Source: Flavobacteriales bacterium
Lineage (GTDB): Bacteria; Bacteroidota; Bacteroidia; Flavobacteriales; Schleiferiaceae
Assembly (NCBI GenBank): GCA_007693635.1
Contig: REDE01000125.1
Location: 1 to 62,725, forward strand
Reading direction: 5' to 3'
DNA length: 62,725 bases
Below are positions 1 to 8,560 of this stretch, in pieces; the first letter of the stretch is position 1, and each line of letters begins with the position of its first letter. The notes under the pieces are model-generated. The model worked only from the letters and a program-made list of their open reading frames with translations. It made no database searches and was not told where the DNA came from. Made by a program: the position numbers and the translations under genes.

Positions 1-28
1 GCCCTCCGCCCTCCGCTCTCCGCCCGTC
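1..28. repeat. Degenerate 7-bp tandem repeat in a GC-rich left edge
   Basis: The window opens with four consecutive heptamers: GCCCTCC, GCCCTCC, GCTCTCC and GCCCGTC. They begin a GC-rich stretch reaching about position 130, unlike the AT-rich gaps elsewhere. No open frame with a recognisable product covers it, and it matches neither the 147-bp element seen later nor an RNA family I recognise. It may be the tail of an element cut by the window edge. Confidence 0.5.
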
Positions 29-181
29 GGTCGTTTAGCTGATTTAGGTAACGCCCACTACGGGGTCATAGAACCTTCCCTGAGCCCCGAGTCTCTGTCT
101 CATGCAGCTCATCCGTGTTATCATGCCGCATCTTAATAAAATCTAAATTTTGTTAAAACACAGTTAATGCCCTTAGGCTAA

Positions 182-213
182 TTGGAGGTCTCTTATTTGG
201 AATTGTACCTTTG
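182..213 (+). promoter_or_regulatory. Bacteroidota-type promoter for the 235 gene
   Basis: TTG at 182-184 is followed 21 nt later by TACCTTTG at 206-213, a perfect match to the TAnnTTTG -7 element. It would start transcription about 17-20 nt before the ATG at 235. An upstream in-frame TTG at 211 lies inside the -7 element, which supports the ATG. Confidence 0.55.
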
Positions 214-234
214 GTATTATTAAATCTACTTGTT

Positions 235-738
235 ATGCAAAAAAAAGTATTTTGTTTGCTGATTTTTCTTGGCTCGTTTTTAGGTCTCAGTGCTCAAATC
301 TCTAATGAATCAAGTCAAGCAGAACCAATAACTGTGAGTGAAGGTTTTTGGGGTTTGCGATTTAAGCAAGGTGAAAATCGATTAAGCAGTAGTAAGGTTT
401 TAGATATCATGAGAGAGACTAATGATGAAGCATATCGGTTGATGAATAAAGCATTTCTTCATAACGGAATTAGTTGGGGAGCAGCAGTGTTAGGAGGAGG
501 GATGGTTGGTTATGGATTAGCAGTTCGAGATGATAATCCTAATGGCAATGTCTTTCTTGGTATTGGAATAGGTGTGGTTATAGGGGCTTATATTCTCGAT
601 TCTAGCTACAATAAAAAATCACGTAGGGCTGTGGATATCTATAATGCTGGATTACAAACAAGTTCGTTCTTCCAGCGTGAGCCTCAAATAAATTTGGTTT
701 CGACCTCCACAGGCATTGGAATTATTTGGCGATTTTGA
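235..738 (+). CDS. Small exported or membrane protein of unknown function
   Basis: This 167-residue protein is not one I recognise. Residues 1 to about 20 form a signal peptide (lysines, then a Leu/Phe-rich core ending in LSAQ). The middle has two glycine-rich hydrophobic stretches, about residues 75-92 and 101-120, that could be membrane segments or a Gly-zipper. A short polar region and a C-terminal aromatic residue (IIWRF) follow; a terminal Phe is common in outer-membrane proteins but is weak evidence. The ATG start is chosen over the upstream in-frame TTG because it heads the signal peptide and lies downstream of the -7 element. It stands alone, ahead of a helicase gene with its own promoter. 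Confidence 0.7.
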   Translation: MQKKVFCLLIFLGSFLGLSAQISNESSQAEPITVSEGFWGLRFKQGENRLSSSKVLDIMRETNDEAYRLMNKAFLHNGISWGAAVLGGGMVGYGLAVRDDNPNGNVFLGIGIGVVIGAYILDSSYNKKSRRAVDIYNAGLQTSSFFQREPQINLVSTSTGIGIIWRF

Positions 739-762
739 CATTTAACTTGTTGCCGTTCAGTG

Positions 763-770
763 TACCTTTG
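763..770 (+). promoter_or_regulatory. -7 promoter element for the helicase gene
   Basis: TACCTTTG matches TAnnTTTG exactly. No well-spaced TTTG lies at -33 (candidates at 747 and 734 are too near or too far), so the call rests on the -7 box. It predicts a leader of about 117 nt before the ATG at 892. Confidence 0.4.
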
Positions 771-786
771 CGGGCAATCCAAACAC

Positions 787-818
787 AAATAGAAGTCAGA
801 CTTAGTTGACTTCTATTT
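787..818 (+). promoter_or_regulatory. Perfect 11-bp hairpin in the helicase 5' leader
   Basis: AAATAGAAGTC (787-797) and GACTTCTATTT (808-818) are exact inverted repeats with a 10-nt loop. The hairpin lies between the predicted promoter and the start codon, so it would be in the mRNA leader. No U-tract follows, so it is unlikely to be a simple terminator of the preceding gene. An RNA-helicase leader hairpin suggests autoregulation, which is inference. Confidence 0.45.
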
Positions 819-891
819 AGGTTATTTGGGGTTGTTTCTTTTACAATCAACTTTTCGCGTAATTTCAGGGGCGGAACAAACATTTCTTTTG

Positions 892-2214
892 ATGACATCT
901 ATTAAAAATCAGCAGGCAATATTGGAGAAATTGGGTATCGAAGCCCTAAATGCCATGCAGAATGAATCGCTTTTGAAAATTAAGTCGTCATCGGAAGTTG
1001 TGCTGCTATCTCCTACGGGAACTGGTAAGACCTTAGCTTTTTTATTGCCAATCGTTGAGTTGTTAAAAGATGATTTTGTGGGTGTTCAAGCCCTGATTAT
1101 GGTTCCTTCAAGAGAATTGGCTACCCAGATTGAACAGGTGATGCGCGAAATGGGTACGGGTTTTAAAACCAATGCTGTATATGGTGGTAGGCCAATGTCG
1201 CAAGATAAAATCGATCTTAAACACCCACCCTCTGTGCTTATCGGCACTCCCGGTAGAATTGCCGACCATCTTCGTCGAGAAACTTTTTCCGTCGCGGGGA
1301 TTCACACTCTAGTGCTCGATGAATTTGATAAATCTCTTGAGGTGGGCTTTGAAACAGAGATGCGGGAAATTGTCAATGCACTCCCAAAGTTGAAGAAAAA
1401 GATTTTAACCTCGGCCACAAAAAAGATAGAAATACCACCTTTTGTGCGCTTAAAAAATCCGGTGCATCTTAATTTCCTCAAAGAAAAAACCTCTCGATTA
1501 AAATTGAAAACGGTTGAATATACCGAAAAAGACGGATTGGTAACGCTTTTGACTATTTTGAGGCATTTAAATGGTAAGCCGGGTGTGGTGTTTTGTAATT
1601 TCCGAGAGACGGTAGAGGAGGTTAGCGACTTTTTAACCAAACACAGGTTTCCTCATGGCTGTTTTTTTGGTGGAATGGAGCAAATAGAACGCGAGCGCGC
1701 TTTAGTAAAATTCCGCAACGGCACACATCGAGTGCTGCTGGCAACAGATTTGGCTGCTCGTGGTATCGATGTTCCTGAGATACAGTTTGTGGTTCACTAC
1801 GAATTGCCTTCTAAGGCCGATGAGTTTATACATAGAAATGGTCGGACCGCTCGAATGATGAGCGACGGTTCAGCGTACATCATGAAGTGGAGTTACAAAC
1901 CTCTGCCAGAGTTTATGACTGAATTCCGATCTAAATTGATTCCCGTAAGTGAATTATCGAAGACAAAATCGGATGCGATACAGTGGAAAACGCTCTATAT
2001 CACTGGTGGCCGACGTGATAAAATTTCGAAAGGAGACATTGCGGGCTTGTTTATGAAACAAGGTCAACTCGATTCCACCCAATTAGGGATGATAGAGGTG
2101 AAACAGGAGTTCTCGTTTGTGGCTGTGCAAGATGAATGTGTAGATAGTCTTCTGCCTTTGGTGAATAACGTGAAGTTAAAGACCAAAAAGGTACGAGTTT
2201 CAGTTGTGGATTGA
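892..2214 (+). CDS. DEAD-box RNA helicase, DbpA-like
   Basis: This 440-residue ATP-dependent RNA helicase probably acts in rRNA folding or ribosome assembly in the cytoplasm. The motifs appear in order: SPTGTGKT (Walker A, about 40-47), PSRELA, TPGR, DEFD (143-146, a variant of DEAD), SAT (about 174-176), ATDLAARGID and HRNGRTAR. After the two RecA-like lobes, the last 75 or so residues (from about 367) resemble the DbpA C-terminal RNA-binding domain, which in E. coli DbpA recognises 23S rRNA helix 92. The ATG at 892 gives a normal N-terminus; the frame runs open 66 nt further upstream from a TTG. The conserved Q-motif region looks shortened. DbpA-type identity is likely but not proven. Confidence 0.85.
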   Translation: MTSIKNQQAILEKLGIEALNAMQNESLLKIKSSSEVVLLSPTGTGKTLAFLLPIVELLKDDFVGVQALIMVPSRELATQIEQVMREMGTGFKTNAVYGGRPMSQDKIDLKHPPSVLIGTPGRIADHLRRETFSVAGIHTLVLDEFDKSLEVGFETEMREIVNALPKLKKKILTSATKKIEIPPFVRLKNPVHLNFLKEKTSRLKLKTVEYTEKDGLVTLLTILRHLNGKPGVVFCNFRETVEEVSDFLTKHRFPHGCFFGGMEQIERERALVKFRNGTHRVLLATDLAARGIDVPEIQFVVHYELPSKADEFIHRNGRTARMMSDGSAYIMKWSYKPLPEFMTEFRSKLIPVSELSKTKSDAIQWKTLYITGGRRDKISKGDIAGLFMKQGQLDSTQLGMIEVKQEFSFVAVQDECVDSLLPLVNNVKLKTKKVRVSVVD

Positions 2215-2357
2215 TTTAGAAATAACTGAAAATTCTCTTGGATACTCAAGTGCGAGTTTGAATCGCGAGCACTGTCTTTTCTGCTCATTTTATTGAGTAA
2301 ATGTCGGGCGCTTCTGAACTTTGAACAATTGTTTTGTTAAATCATCGTTTAGCGTTT

Positions 2358-3503
2358 ATGTGTCTACCTAAAGTATTGGTTTTACTTATTTTTTGTCATT
2401 CAGCATTTGCTCAATGGACGCAGTTGCCAAATGCTCCAGGAATTGCCAGAGACGATGGGGTTGCTATTGCATTTGGAAACGATATTTACACTGGATTTGG
2501 TCGTGATCAAGGATTTTATGTCCGCAACGACTGGTGGCGTTATTCATTTTCAGACAATCAGTGGTATGATTTGGGTAATACGCCATTTGAGCGCAGGCAA
2601 TATACTATGATAGCAAATGACGAGACGGGTATTGTCGTTCTTGGTGGTTTGCTCAGCGGCGTTCATTTTCGTGATGTATGGAAATATAGTCCAGATTTAA
2701 ATCAATGGAATCGTTTGGCAGACATCCCTCAACCAGTTGCGCAGGGTGTTGCTTTGTCTACCGCAAGTGGGATCGTTTGTGGACTTGGTCGTAATGAAAA
2801 TGGTCTTTCTGATAAACTTTACATTTACAACAACGAGCGTTGGGAATATTTAACATCGTATCCAGGTGGTCCTAGAGATGGGGTTTCCGGCATTTCCATG
2901 GGGAATTTTTTGCTTATTGGCTGGGGTAGAGGAGAGGACCAACAAACTTACAATGATTGGTGGTTGTATAATATGACTCTGAATACTTGGGATTCCGTAG
3001 CTTCGCCAACAGCTCCAGCGCGCTATTGGGCCTCCTCAGTTACATGCGATGCTGGCGGGGGCGTTGTCGGTTTTGGCGTTGATTCTTCGGGCAATTTTTT
3101 AAATGATGTGTGGGCTTATTCTTGGCCTGAAAATACGTGGAAAGAACTAGCTTCTTTGGATTCATTACGTGGTGGTTCTTTGGTTTGTCATGATGCTGAC
3201 ATTCATTTTTTATGGGGCGTTGATGCTGCATTTACAAGACGAAATGAGCATTGGAGTTTGGAGAATATTATAGCTTTTGACTCCCCGATGTTTGTTTATC
3301 CAAATCCGGGTAATGGTCTGTTTCATATAGCTCGTAGATCACAACAGTTAGAAAGGTACAGAATTGTGAATGCTATTGGAGTCATAATGGATGAGTTTAC
3401 TTGCTCATCTCCAAGAAACTGTTCGTTCGAATTAAATATCCCGGGTCTTTATTTTGTCTTTAACCTAAGCTCGTCGAAAGTTTTCAAGTTGATTGTGAAT
3501 TGA
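2358..3503 (+). CDS. Secreted Kelch-repeat protein with T9SS sorting domain
   Basis: This 381-residue protein begins with a signal peptide (about 1-21, ending SAFAQ). Residues 25 to about 300 are Kelch-like beta-propeller blades: repeated units with GG or GLG turns followed by a W-x-Y/W strand, such as DVWKYSPDLNQW and DVWAYSWPENTW. Residues from about 311 (VYPNPGNGLFHI onward) form a type A C-terminal sorting domain, the signal that sends proteins through the type IX secretion system to the cell surface. The cargo function is unknown; Kelch propellers usually bind proteins or sugars. The ATG is preferred to an in-frame TTG at 2334 because it places the signal peptide at the N-terminus. Confidence 0.82.
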   Translation: MCLPKVLVLLIFCHSAFAQWTQLPNAPGIARDDGVAIAFGNDIYTGFGRDQGFYVRNDWWRYSFSDNQWYDLGNTPFERRQYTMIANDETGIVVLGGLLSGVHFRDVWKYSPDLNQWNRLADIPQPVAQGVALSTASGIVCGLGRNENGLSDKLYIYNNERWEYLTSYPGGPRDGVSGISMGNFLLIGWGRGEDQQTYNDWWLYNMTLNTWDSVASPTAPARYWASSVTCDAGGGVVGFGVDSSGNFLNDVWAYSWPENTWKELASLDSLRGGSLVCHDADIHFLWGVDAAFTRRNEHWSLENIIAFDSPMFVYPNPGNGLFHIARRSQQLERYRIVNAIGVIMDEFTCSSPRNCSFELNIPGLYFVFNLSSSKVFKLIVN

Positions 3504-3543
3504 GGTTTTTAATTATTGACACGACAAATATTCCCGAGGCGCT

Positions 3544-3690
3544 GCGCCCGCGATTGCAGCGGAAAGCCCGGAGGCTAAGACGCCAGTGGACGCCAGCGGG
3601 CAAGAGCGACGGAGGAGCTCCTTGCCGGCTGTTGCGGACACGGCGGATTTAGCCGAGGACTTGGAGCGGAAAGCGCGATTAGGCGCCCAA
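3544..3690 (+). repeat. 147-bp GC-rich intergenic element, copy A
   Basis: The reverse complement of 59675-59821 aligns to this segment without gaps over 147 bp with 7 mismatches (about 95% identity). The element can fold: CAGCGGGCAAG (3594-3604) pairs with CTTGCCGGCTG (3621-3631) around a 16-nt loop, and GCTAAGAC (3574-3581) pairs, with one wobble and one mismatch, with GATTTAGC (3646-3653). One pair of differences between the copies is compensatory: C3597-G3628 here is T-A in the other. It lies in the 489-bp gap between the Kelch gene and the LytTR regulator; the rest of that gap is AT-rich, and apart from a candidate promoter I see nothing else in it. It contains no open frame with a recognisable product. 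Confidence 0.85.
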
Positions 3691-3848
3691 AATAAGAATA
3701 GTTAAATGAAAAATCCTTAAGGTGGTTAAAAACGCTTTATGCCGGGTATTTAATTTGCGAGGTGAATGTATTCGTGTACTGAAGTCTGTTATTCGAATCT
3801 GTTGTCAGCTTGTGTCAATCGTCAGTTTTTTTGATTTAGCAATTGGAA

Positions 3849-3882
3849 TTGATTCGTGAGAAATTTATTCGTGATAGATTTG
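3849..3882 (+). promoter_or_regulatory. Candidate promoter of the LytTR/LytS operon
   Basis: TTG (3849-3851), a 23-nt spacer and TAGATTTG (3875-3882) fit the Bacteroidota promoter, although the spacer is at the long end. The predicted leader is about 107 nt. The element lies just downstream of the 147-bp repeat. Confidence 0.4.
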
Positions 3883-3992
3883 TTTTTGTGACTTTATATT
3901 GCGGGCATTATTAAGAGTAGCCATTTACATGCAAAGTGACTTAGGAGGACGGGAAGTGTTTGCTTCGTTATTAAGCTTAGAACATAGCGAAT

Positions 3993-4742
3993 ATGAAAAT
4001 TGTAGTAATTGATGATGAGCCCACAGCTAGATCTTTGATAAAGAATATTGTTCAAAGACTGGAAGATGATTCGGTGAAAGTTTTTGAGGCTGCAAACTTA
4101 CCAGAGGGAGTGGCGTTGATTAAGCGCGTAAAGCCGAAATTGGTTTTACTGGATATCGAGATGCCTATTCAATCGGGAACGGAGATATTTTCATATTTCA
4201 ATAAGGATGAAATTGATTTTGAGCTTGTATTTTGTACTGCTTACAGCGAATATGCTGTCAAAGCTTTTGAAATGAATGCCGTTGACTACATATTAAAACC
4301 CATTCGACCTAGTCGGGTACTGGAGGTTATTGAAAAAGTCAAGAAGCACTATAACCAGCAAGAGATTCAGATTCGTTTGCAGGAGTTGCGGGAAACCTTA
4401 AATTCGCAAAAGTTCCGTAAAATTGGTTTGCCTGTACACGATGGGATTATATTTGTTTCCATTGACTCAATTATTCGACTCGAGGCGGACGGGATGTATA
4501 CGACAGTATTTCAGTCTGATGGCGAATCTATTGTTGTTTCAAAACCCTTAAAATTTTTTTCAAAATTACTCGAGGTTGGAATGCCTTTTTATCGTCCGCA
4601 TCGATCGCATATCATTAATATGCATTTTATAAAGCAGTTCATTAAACGCGACGGTAATTATATACTACTAGACAATGAGCATATTGTGCCTCTTTCCAAG
4701 GATAAGCGCGAAGAGTTTTTGCTTCTTATTGCGGAATTGTAA
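3993..4742 (+). CDS. LytTR-family response regulator
   Basis: This 249-residue protein has a receiver domain (about 1-120) with acidic pocket D7/D8, phosphoacceptor D54 in LLDIEMP and the conserved K in LKPI. A LytTR DNA-binding domain follows (about 145-245), recognised by the run FVSIDSIIRLEADGMYT and by FYRPHRSHIINM. Such regulators dimerise on phosphorylation and bind paired 9-bp half-sites. The stop is one nucleotide before the next gene, which encodes the likely cognate LytS-type kinase, so the two are an operon and a two-component pair. Targets cannot be read from the sequence. The fold assignment is firm. Confidence 0.93.
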   Translation: MKIVVIDDEPTARSLIKNIVQRLEDDSVKVFEAANLPEGVALIKRVKPKLVLLDIEMPIQSGTEIFSYFNKDEIDFELVFCTAYSEYAVKAFEMNAVDYILKPIRPSRVLEVIEKVKKHYNQQEIQIRLQELRETLNSQKFRKIGLPVHDGIIFVSIDSIIRLEADGMYTTVFQSDGESIVVSKPLKFFSKLLEVGMPFYRPHRSHIINMHFIKQFIKRDGNYILLDNEHIVPLSKDKREEFLLLIAEL

Positions 4743-4743
4743 A

Positions 4744-7677
4744 ATGTTGCGCGGAATTACGCTCTTTTTGATATTGATATTTTCTTGGAATATCAATGCA
4801 CAACCAATAAGCTCGTTTTCGTTTAATGCGGAATTTGATTTCCCCTTTCAAACGATTTTTCATATCAGACAAGCACCCAATGGTACCATGTGGTTTGGAA
4901 CAAGTGAGGGGCTTGTTTCCTATAACGGGATTTCTTATCGGAAATATTCCAATCGTCAATACGGGAGTTCTTATACCAATATTTCTTTTGATGTTGAAGG
5001 TCGAGTTTGGTGTGCCAATTTTAGTGGACAACTTTTTTATCTCGAAAATGACTCCCTTCATTTAGCCTATAATTTTACCCATCGACAAGACCTGATTCAT
5101 CATTATTCCGTTGAGGGTTTTCCGGAAATTAAAATCTTGGATGTTATAGAGGGAAAATTATGGTCGTTTAATTTTTATGGCGGTGATTCTTCTGTGTCCT
5201 TAGATTTTAGTTTGGATGATTTTTCATTTTTTGGAGATTATACTACCGATAGACTCAATTTTTTGGCACTGCGATTAAAGTCAAAGAAGCGAATTGATTC
5301 TTGCGAAGTTATTGGTGTTGAGACTAATAAAAATTCGGGTTATAGACAAACAAAGTTGGCGTATCTGCCTAAATTTCAGGGGAAAATTCGGACCGGAAAA
5401 ACAACCGATGGCGATTGGATAGTCGCTAACTTTTTTTCTGTTTCCGAAATTTACCGCATAAATGAAGATTCGGTTGTGCAGCTTTTTTCATCCGATAGTA
5501 TTAATCAATACACGGTGAATCAAATGCTGGTGATCGATAATGAAATTTGGATTCTCACAGATAATGGGGTGTATATATTATCGGCGGAAACGGGAGGGTT
5601 GATAGGTTATGCGCTGCCGGGTATAAAGACTTCAACGGTACATATTAATAAGGACGGATCAATTTGGATTGGCAGCTTGGGCGCAGGCGTTCACATTTTG
5701 TTGAATCGTAATATTGTTAGTGATGTTTTTTCAGTGCCAAATATTAAGCAGTTGGCTTTTGACGGGATTAAATTCCTTTACGCTCAAGATAATTCAGGTT
5801 ACATCTGGCGAGCAAAGGCACCTTTCACCTCTTTTTCTAGGTTTAGTCGCGAGCCGGTAGATCGAGCACCATTGTTTATAGATACTTGCGCTCACAGAAT
5901 GTATGTGGGGCATCAAGATCATTTTGTGAATTTGAAAGATGGGTTAGTTTACAACAGTTTGGAAGAGTCTGAGGTAATTTCTACATTTAAACAAGCGGCT
6001 AGTCTGTGTAATGGTTCTTTCGTGGCAACATCATACAGTTTGTCCTATATCAGTTCAACACGTAAAAATGCGGATCGAGGATTTGTTTTGGAAAAGGTAG
6101 ATTCCTCGAGTATTCGTCGCTTCAGGAGTAATTTCATTGCTTTGCATCACAACAGTTTATACATTGATTATGTAGATGGCTTGATGTATTATTCAAAAAC
6201 GAATACGCCAAAAAAGGTTCGGCACTCTACAAATGAAAATATTCAAACGTCGTTTATCATTGGCGATCGAACCAACGAAGATTTGGTTTGGGTAACAACA
6301 CTTACGCACGAGTTGCTGGCAATAGAAAATGGAGTAATAGTCAAAAATATTTCGTTGTCCGGACTTGGTCGTTTTATTGCGGTCACGGATGAGTACGTAT
6401 TCGTATACATGGAGGAGGGATTGTTTCGTTATTCTAAACAATCGGGACGTATAAGCACACTAGGTATGGAAATGGGCTGGTCGTCTCCTCAGGTATTAAA
6501 CTTTTTTGAACTTCAGGATACACTTTGGACAATATCAGCTGGAGGCATTCAAAAGATAGCCACGAAAGATTTTCCGGGTGAAACCTTTAAGCCTCTACTG
6601 TATTTCACCGATATAAAAGTTCAGGGACAAGCCATTCTCAACGGGGAATCAATTTCAATGTTGGGCAGTTCAAATAGTTTATCGTTCTCCTTAGCGCCGT
6701 TTTCAATTGCGCGAAGTAGGGGGCAAATTTTCCAGTACCGCTTTGTTGGGGAGGATCGCGATTGGGTAAGCGTTAATTCTAAGAATGCGGTGATTCAACT
6801 GCTCAATCTTTCTCCAGGTAAATATTCTGTTGAAGCGAGAGCATGTTTAATCATGGGCAGTTGTTCCGAGTCCGAAGTTTTATCGTTTAGCGTTTTACCA
6901 CCATTTTACTTGCGTTGGTGGTTTTACATCTTAGTGGTCTTATTGGTTTCGGGCGGAATGGGCGCGTTTATATACTTTTATTATCGAGCGAAGAATAAGA
7001 AAAACGAGTTGAATTCCCGATATGAAGCATTCCAAAAGGAAGTGTATAAATCACGCATTGCCGCGCTACGTGCACAAATGAATCCGCATTTTATTTTTAA
7101 TGCATTAAACACCATTCAGGAGTTTATCATTACCAATAAAGGCGATATTGCAAGTGATTATTTAGCTGACTTTGCAGATTTAATGCGGTTGTATTTGGAA
7201 CAAAGCAGCCGTGATGAGGTGAGCTTGCGCGAAGAGGAAGAGCTGTTGCGATTGTACTTGCGATTAGAAAAGATGAGGCTAAACGACGAAATTGATATCG
7301 ATTTTCAAGTCGACGCCGCTTTGGAAAAGGATGAAATAATGATTCCTCCTATGTTGCTGCAGCCGCATATTGAAAACAGTATCAAACACGGGCTGCTTCA
7401 TTCTTGTCGTCCGAAACGACTGAAAATCAATATCACATCTGATTCTGATGGTGTTTTGTGTATAGTAGAAGACAATGGCGTAGGGCGAGAGGCTTCTCAG
7501 CAGATTAATTTTCGCAGAAAACATAAGGCTTTTTCTACTGGTGCCAATTTGAGTAGGGTGAAACTCTTTAACGAAATGTACGGAAAGCGGATTAGTGTAA
7601 ATATCTTTGATTTGAAAGATGAGGATTCTGGAACGGCGATCGGAACCAGGGTTGAGATTCATTTATCAAACGAATGA
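4744..7677 (+). CDS. LytS-type sensor histidine kinase with periplasmic propeller
   Basis: This 977-residue membrane kinase starts with a signal peptide or anchor (1-20, ending INAQ). About 600 residues of two-component-regulator propeller blades follow (for example GTMWFGTSEGLVSYNG and GSIWIGSLGAGVHIL), then a Y_Y_Y-like domain (about 645-720, ending just after LSPGKYSVEARA) and one transmembrane helix (about 722-745). The cytoplasmic part has the His_kinase motif QMNPHFIFNALN, with H782 as phosphoacceptor, and an ATPase domain with ENSIKHG and EDNGVG. The architecture resembles the extracellular half of SusR-like hybrid sensors, but with a separate LytTR partner. The ATG at 4744 is chosen because an earlier in-frame ATG (4675) lies inside the regulator gene and would spoil the signal peptide. 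The ligand is unknown. Confidence 0.9.
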   Translation: MLRGITLFLILIFSWNINAQPISSFSFNAEFDFPFQTIFHIRQAPNGTMWFGTSEGLVSYNGISYRKYSNRQYGSSYTNISFDVEGRVWCANFSGQLFYLENDSLHLAYNFTHRQDLIHHYSVEGFPEIKILDVIEGKLWSFNFYGGDSSVSLDFSLDDFSFFGDYTTDRLNFLALRLKSKKRIDSCEVIGVETNKNSGYRQTKLAYLPKFQGKIRTGKTTDGDWIVANFFSVSEIYRINEDSVVQLFSSDSINQYTVNQMLVIDNEIWILTDNGVYILSAETGGLIGYALPGIKTSTVHINKDGSIWIGSLGAGVHILLNRNIVSDVFSVPNIKQLAFDGIKFLYAQDNSGYIWRAKAPFTSFSRFSREPVDRAPLFIDTCAHRMYVGHQDHFVNLKDGLVYNSLEESEVISTFKQAASLCNGSFVATSYSLSYISSTRKNADRGFVLEKVDSSSIRRFRSNFIALHHNSLYIDYVDGLMYYSKTNTPKKVRHSTNENIQTSFIIGDRTNEDLVWVTTLTHELLAIENGVIVKNISLSGLGRFIAVTDEYVFVYMEEGLFRYSKQSGRISTLGMEMGWSSPQVLNFFELQDTLWTISAGGIQKIATKDFPGETFKPLLYFTDIKVQGQAILNGESISMLGSSNSLSFSLAPFSIARSRGQIFQYRFVGEDRDWVSVNSKNAVIQLLNLSPGKYSVEARACLIMGSCSESEVLSFSVLPPFYLRWWFYILVVLLVSGGMGAFIYFYYRAKNKKNELNSRYEAFQKEVYKSRIAALRAQMNPHFIFNALNTIQEFIITNKGDIASDYLADFADLMRLYLEQSSRDEVSLREEEELLRLYLRLEKMRLNDEIDIDFQVDAALEKDEIMIPPMLLQPHIENSIKHGLLHSCRPKRLKINITSDSDGVLCIVEDNGVGREASQQINFRRKHKAFSTGANLSRVKLFNEMYGKRISVNIFDLKDEDSGTAIGTRVEIHLSNE

Positions 7678-7870
7678 TAGCTTTTAAAAACTATATCTGG
7701 TCTTTGATACATTCAGAGTGATTTTGTCACGCTGGTTTATTTAGTTTTGTCCTCGGATTTAAGTTAGTTTTTTTTGTGGTTATGTTTATTGATTAATTTG
7801 AGCGTTTTTCAATATTCTACTAGTGCGTGGCGCAGGTGGTTTGTGTGTCCCAAAATTTTCTTCCTGTGCC

Positions 7871-7900
7871 AAAACGGAACCTTATGGGTTCCGTTTTTTT
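7871..7900. terminator. Bidirectional terminator between LytS and scoB
   Basis: AAAACGGAACC (7871-7881) pairs with GGTTCCGTTTT (7887-7897) around a 5-nt loop, with a T-run on the plus strand to 7900. It lies between convergent genes and touches the scoB stop codon. The 190 bp between the kinase stop and this hairpin show nothing else. Confidence 0.75.
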
Positions 7901-8555
7901 ATATACGCATTTCGATAACCCCATCGTTTACGATCAATTTTCCTTCGGTGGCATTTCTGACATCTTCGATACTGATTCCCGGGGCTACTTCTCGAAGCTC
8001 AAAACCATGTGGTGTGATGTCTAAGACTGCGAGGTCGGTAACGACTTTTTTCACGCAAGCCACCCCGGTAATGGGTAAGGTGCATTTGGTTAGGAGTTTC
8101 GATTCTCCCGCGCGATTGGTGTGCATCATGGCTACAATTATGTTATCCGCTGAAGCAACTAAATCCATCGCTCCACCCATGCCTTTCACCATTTTACCGG
8201 GAATTTTCCAGTTGGCAATGTCGCCATTTTGAGCAACCTCCATTGCGCCTAAAACGGTCATGTGAACATGCTGACCGCGTATCATTGCGAAACTGGTAGC
8301 GGAATCAAAGTAAGCAGCTCCTGGTAGGGCGGTTATGGTTTGTTTTCCTGCATTGATTAAGTCGGCATCAACATCTTCTTCAAAAGGGAATGGCCCCATA
8401 CCTAAGATGCCATTTTCACTTTGAAATTCTACAGAAATACCTTCGGGTATATAGTTGGCTACCAAGGTAGGGATGCCAATACCGAGGTTGACATAGTAGC
8501 CATCTTTCATTTCCTGGGCAATTCGCCTTGCAATTCCATTTTTGTCTAGTGCCAT
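7899..8555 (-). CDS. scoB: 3-oxoacid CoA-transferase subunit B
   Basis: This 218-residue protein is the beta subunit of a succinyl-CoA:3-ketoacid (acetoacetate) CoA-transferase, which moves CoA between succinate and acetoacetate in ketone-body or acetoacetate use. The catalytic glutamate lies in the SENGILG motif (about residue 47), as in the SCOT family. The N-terminal run RIAQEMKDGYYVNLGIGIPT is typical. Length is normal. The alpha subunit is encoded at 9736-10437 on the same strand, but here a CotH-like gene separates the two, although the pair is usually adjacent or fused. The gap to that gene is 5 bp, so co-transcription is likely. Confidence 0.93.
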   Translation of the reverse strand: MALDKNGIARRIAQEMKDGYYVNLGIGIPTLVANYIPEGISVEFQSENGILGMGPFPFEEDVDADLINAGKQTITALPGAAYFDSATSFAMIRGQHVHMTVLGAMEVAQNGDIANWKIPGKMVKGMGGAMDLVASADNIIVAMMHTNRAGESKLLTKCTLPITGVACVKKVVTDLAVLDITPHGFELREVAPGISIEDVRNATEGKLIVNDGVIEMRI

Positions 8556-8560
8556 AATAT

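Noticed and set aside
4675-4743. Upstream ATG for the LytS kinase, overlapping the regulator
   Set aside because: It would put 23 residues before the signal peptide; the ATG at 4744 gives a normal one.
7774-8232. 152-codon plus-strand frame across the scoB end
   Set aside because: It is a shadow of scoB with no domain, and crosses the terminator hairpin.
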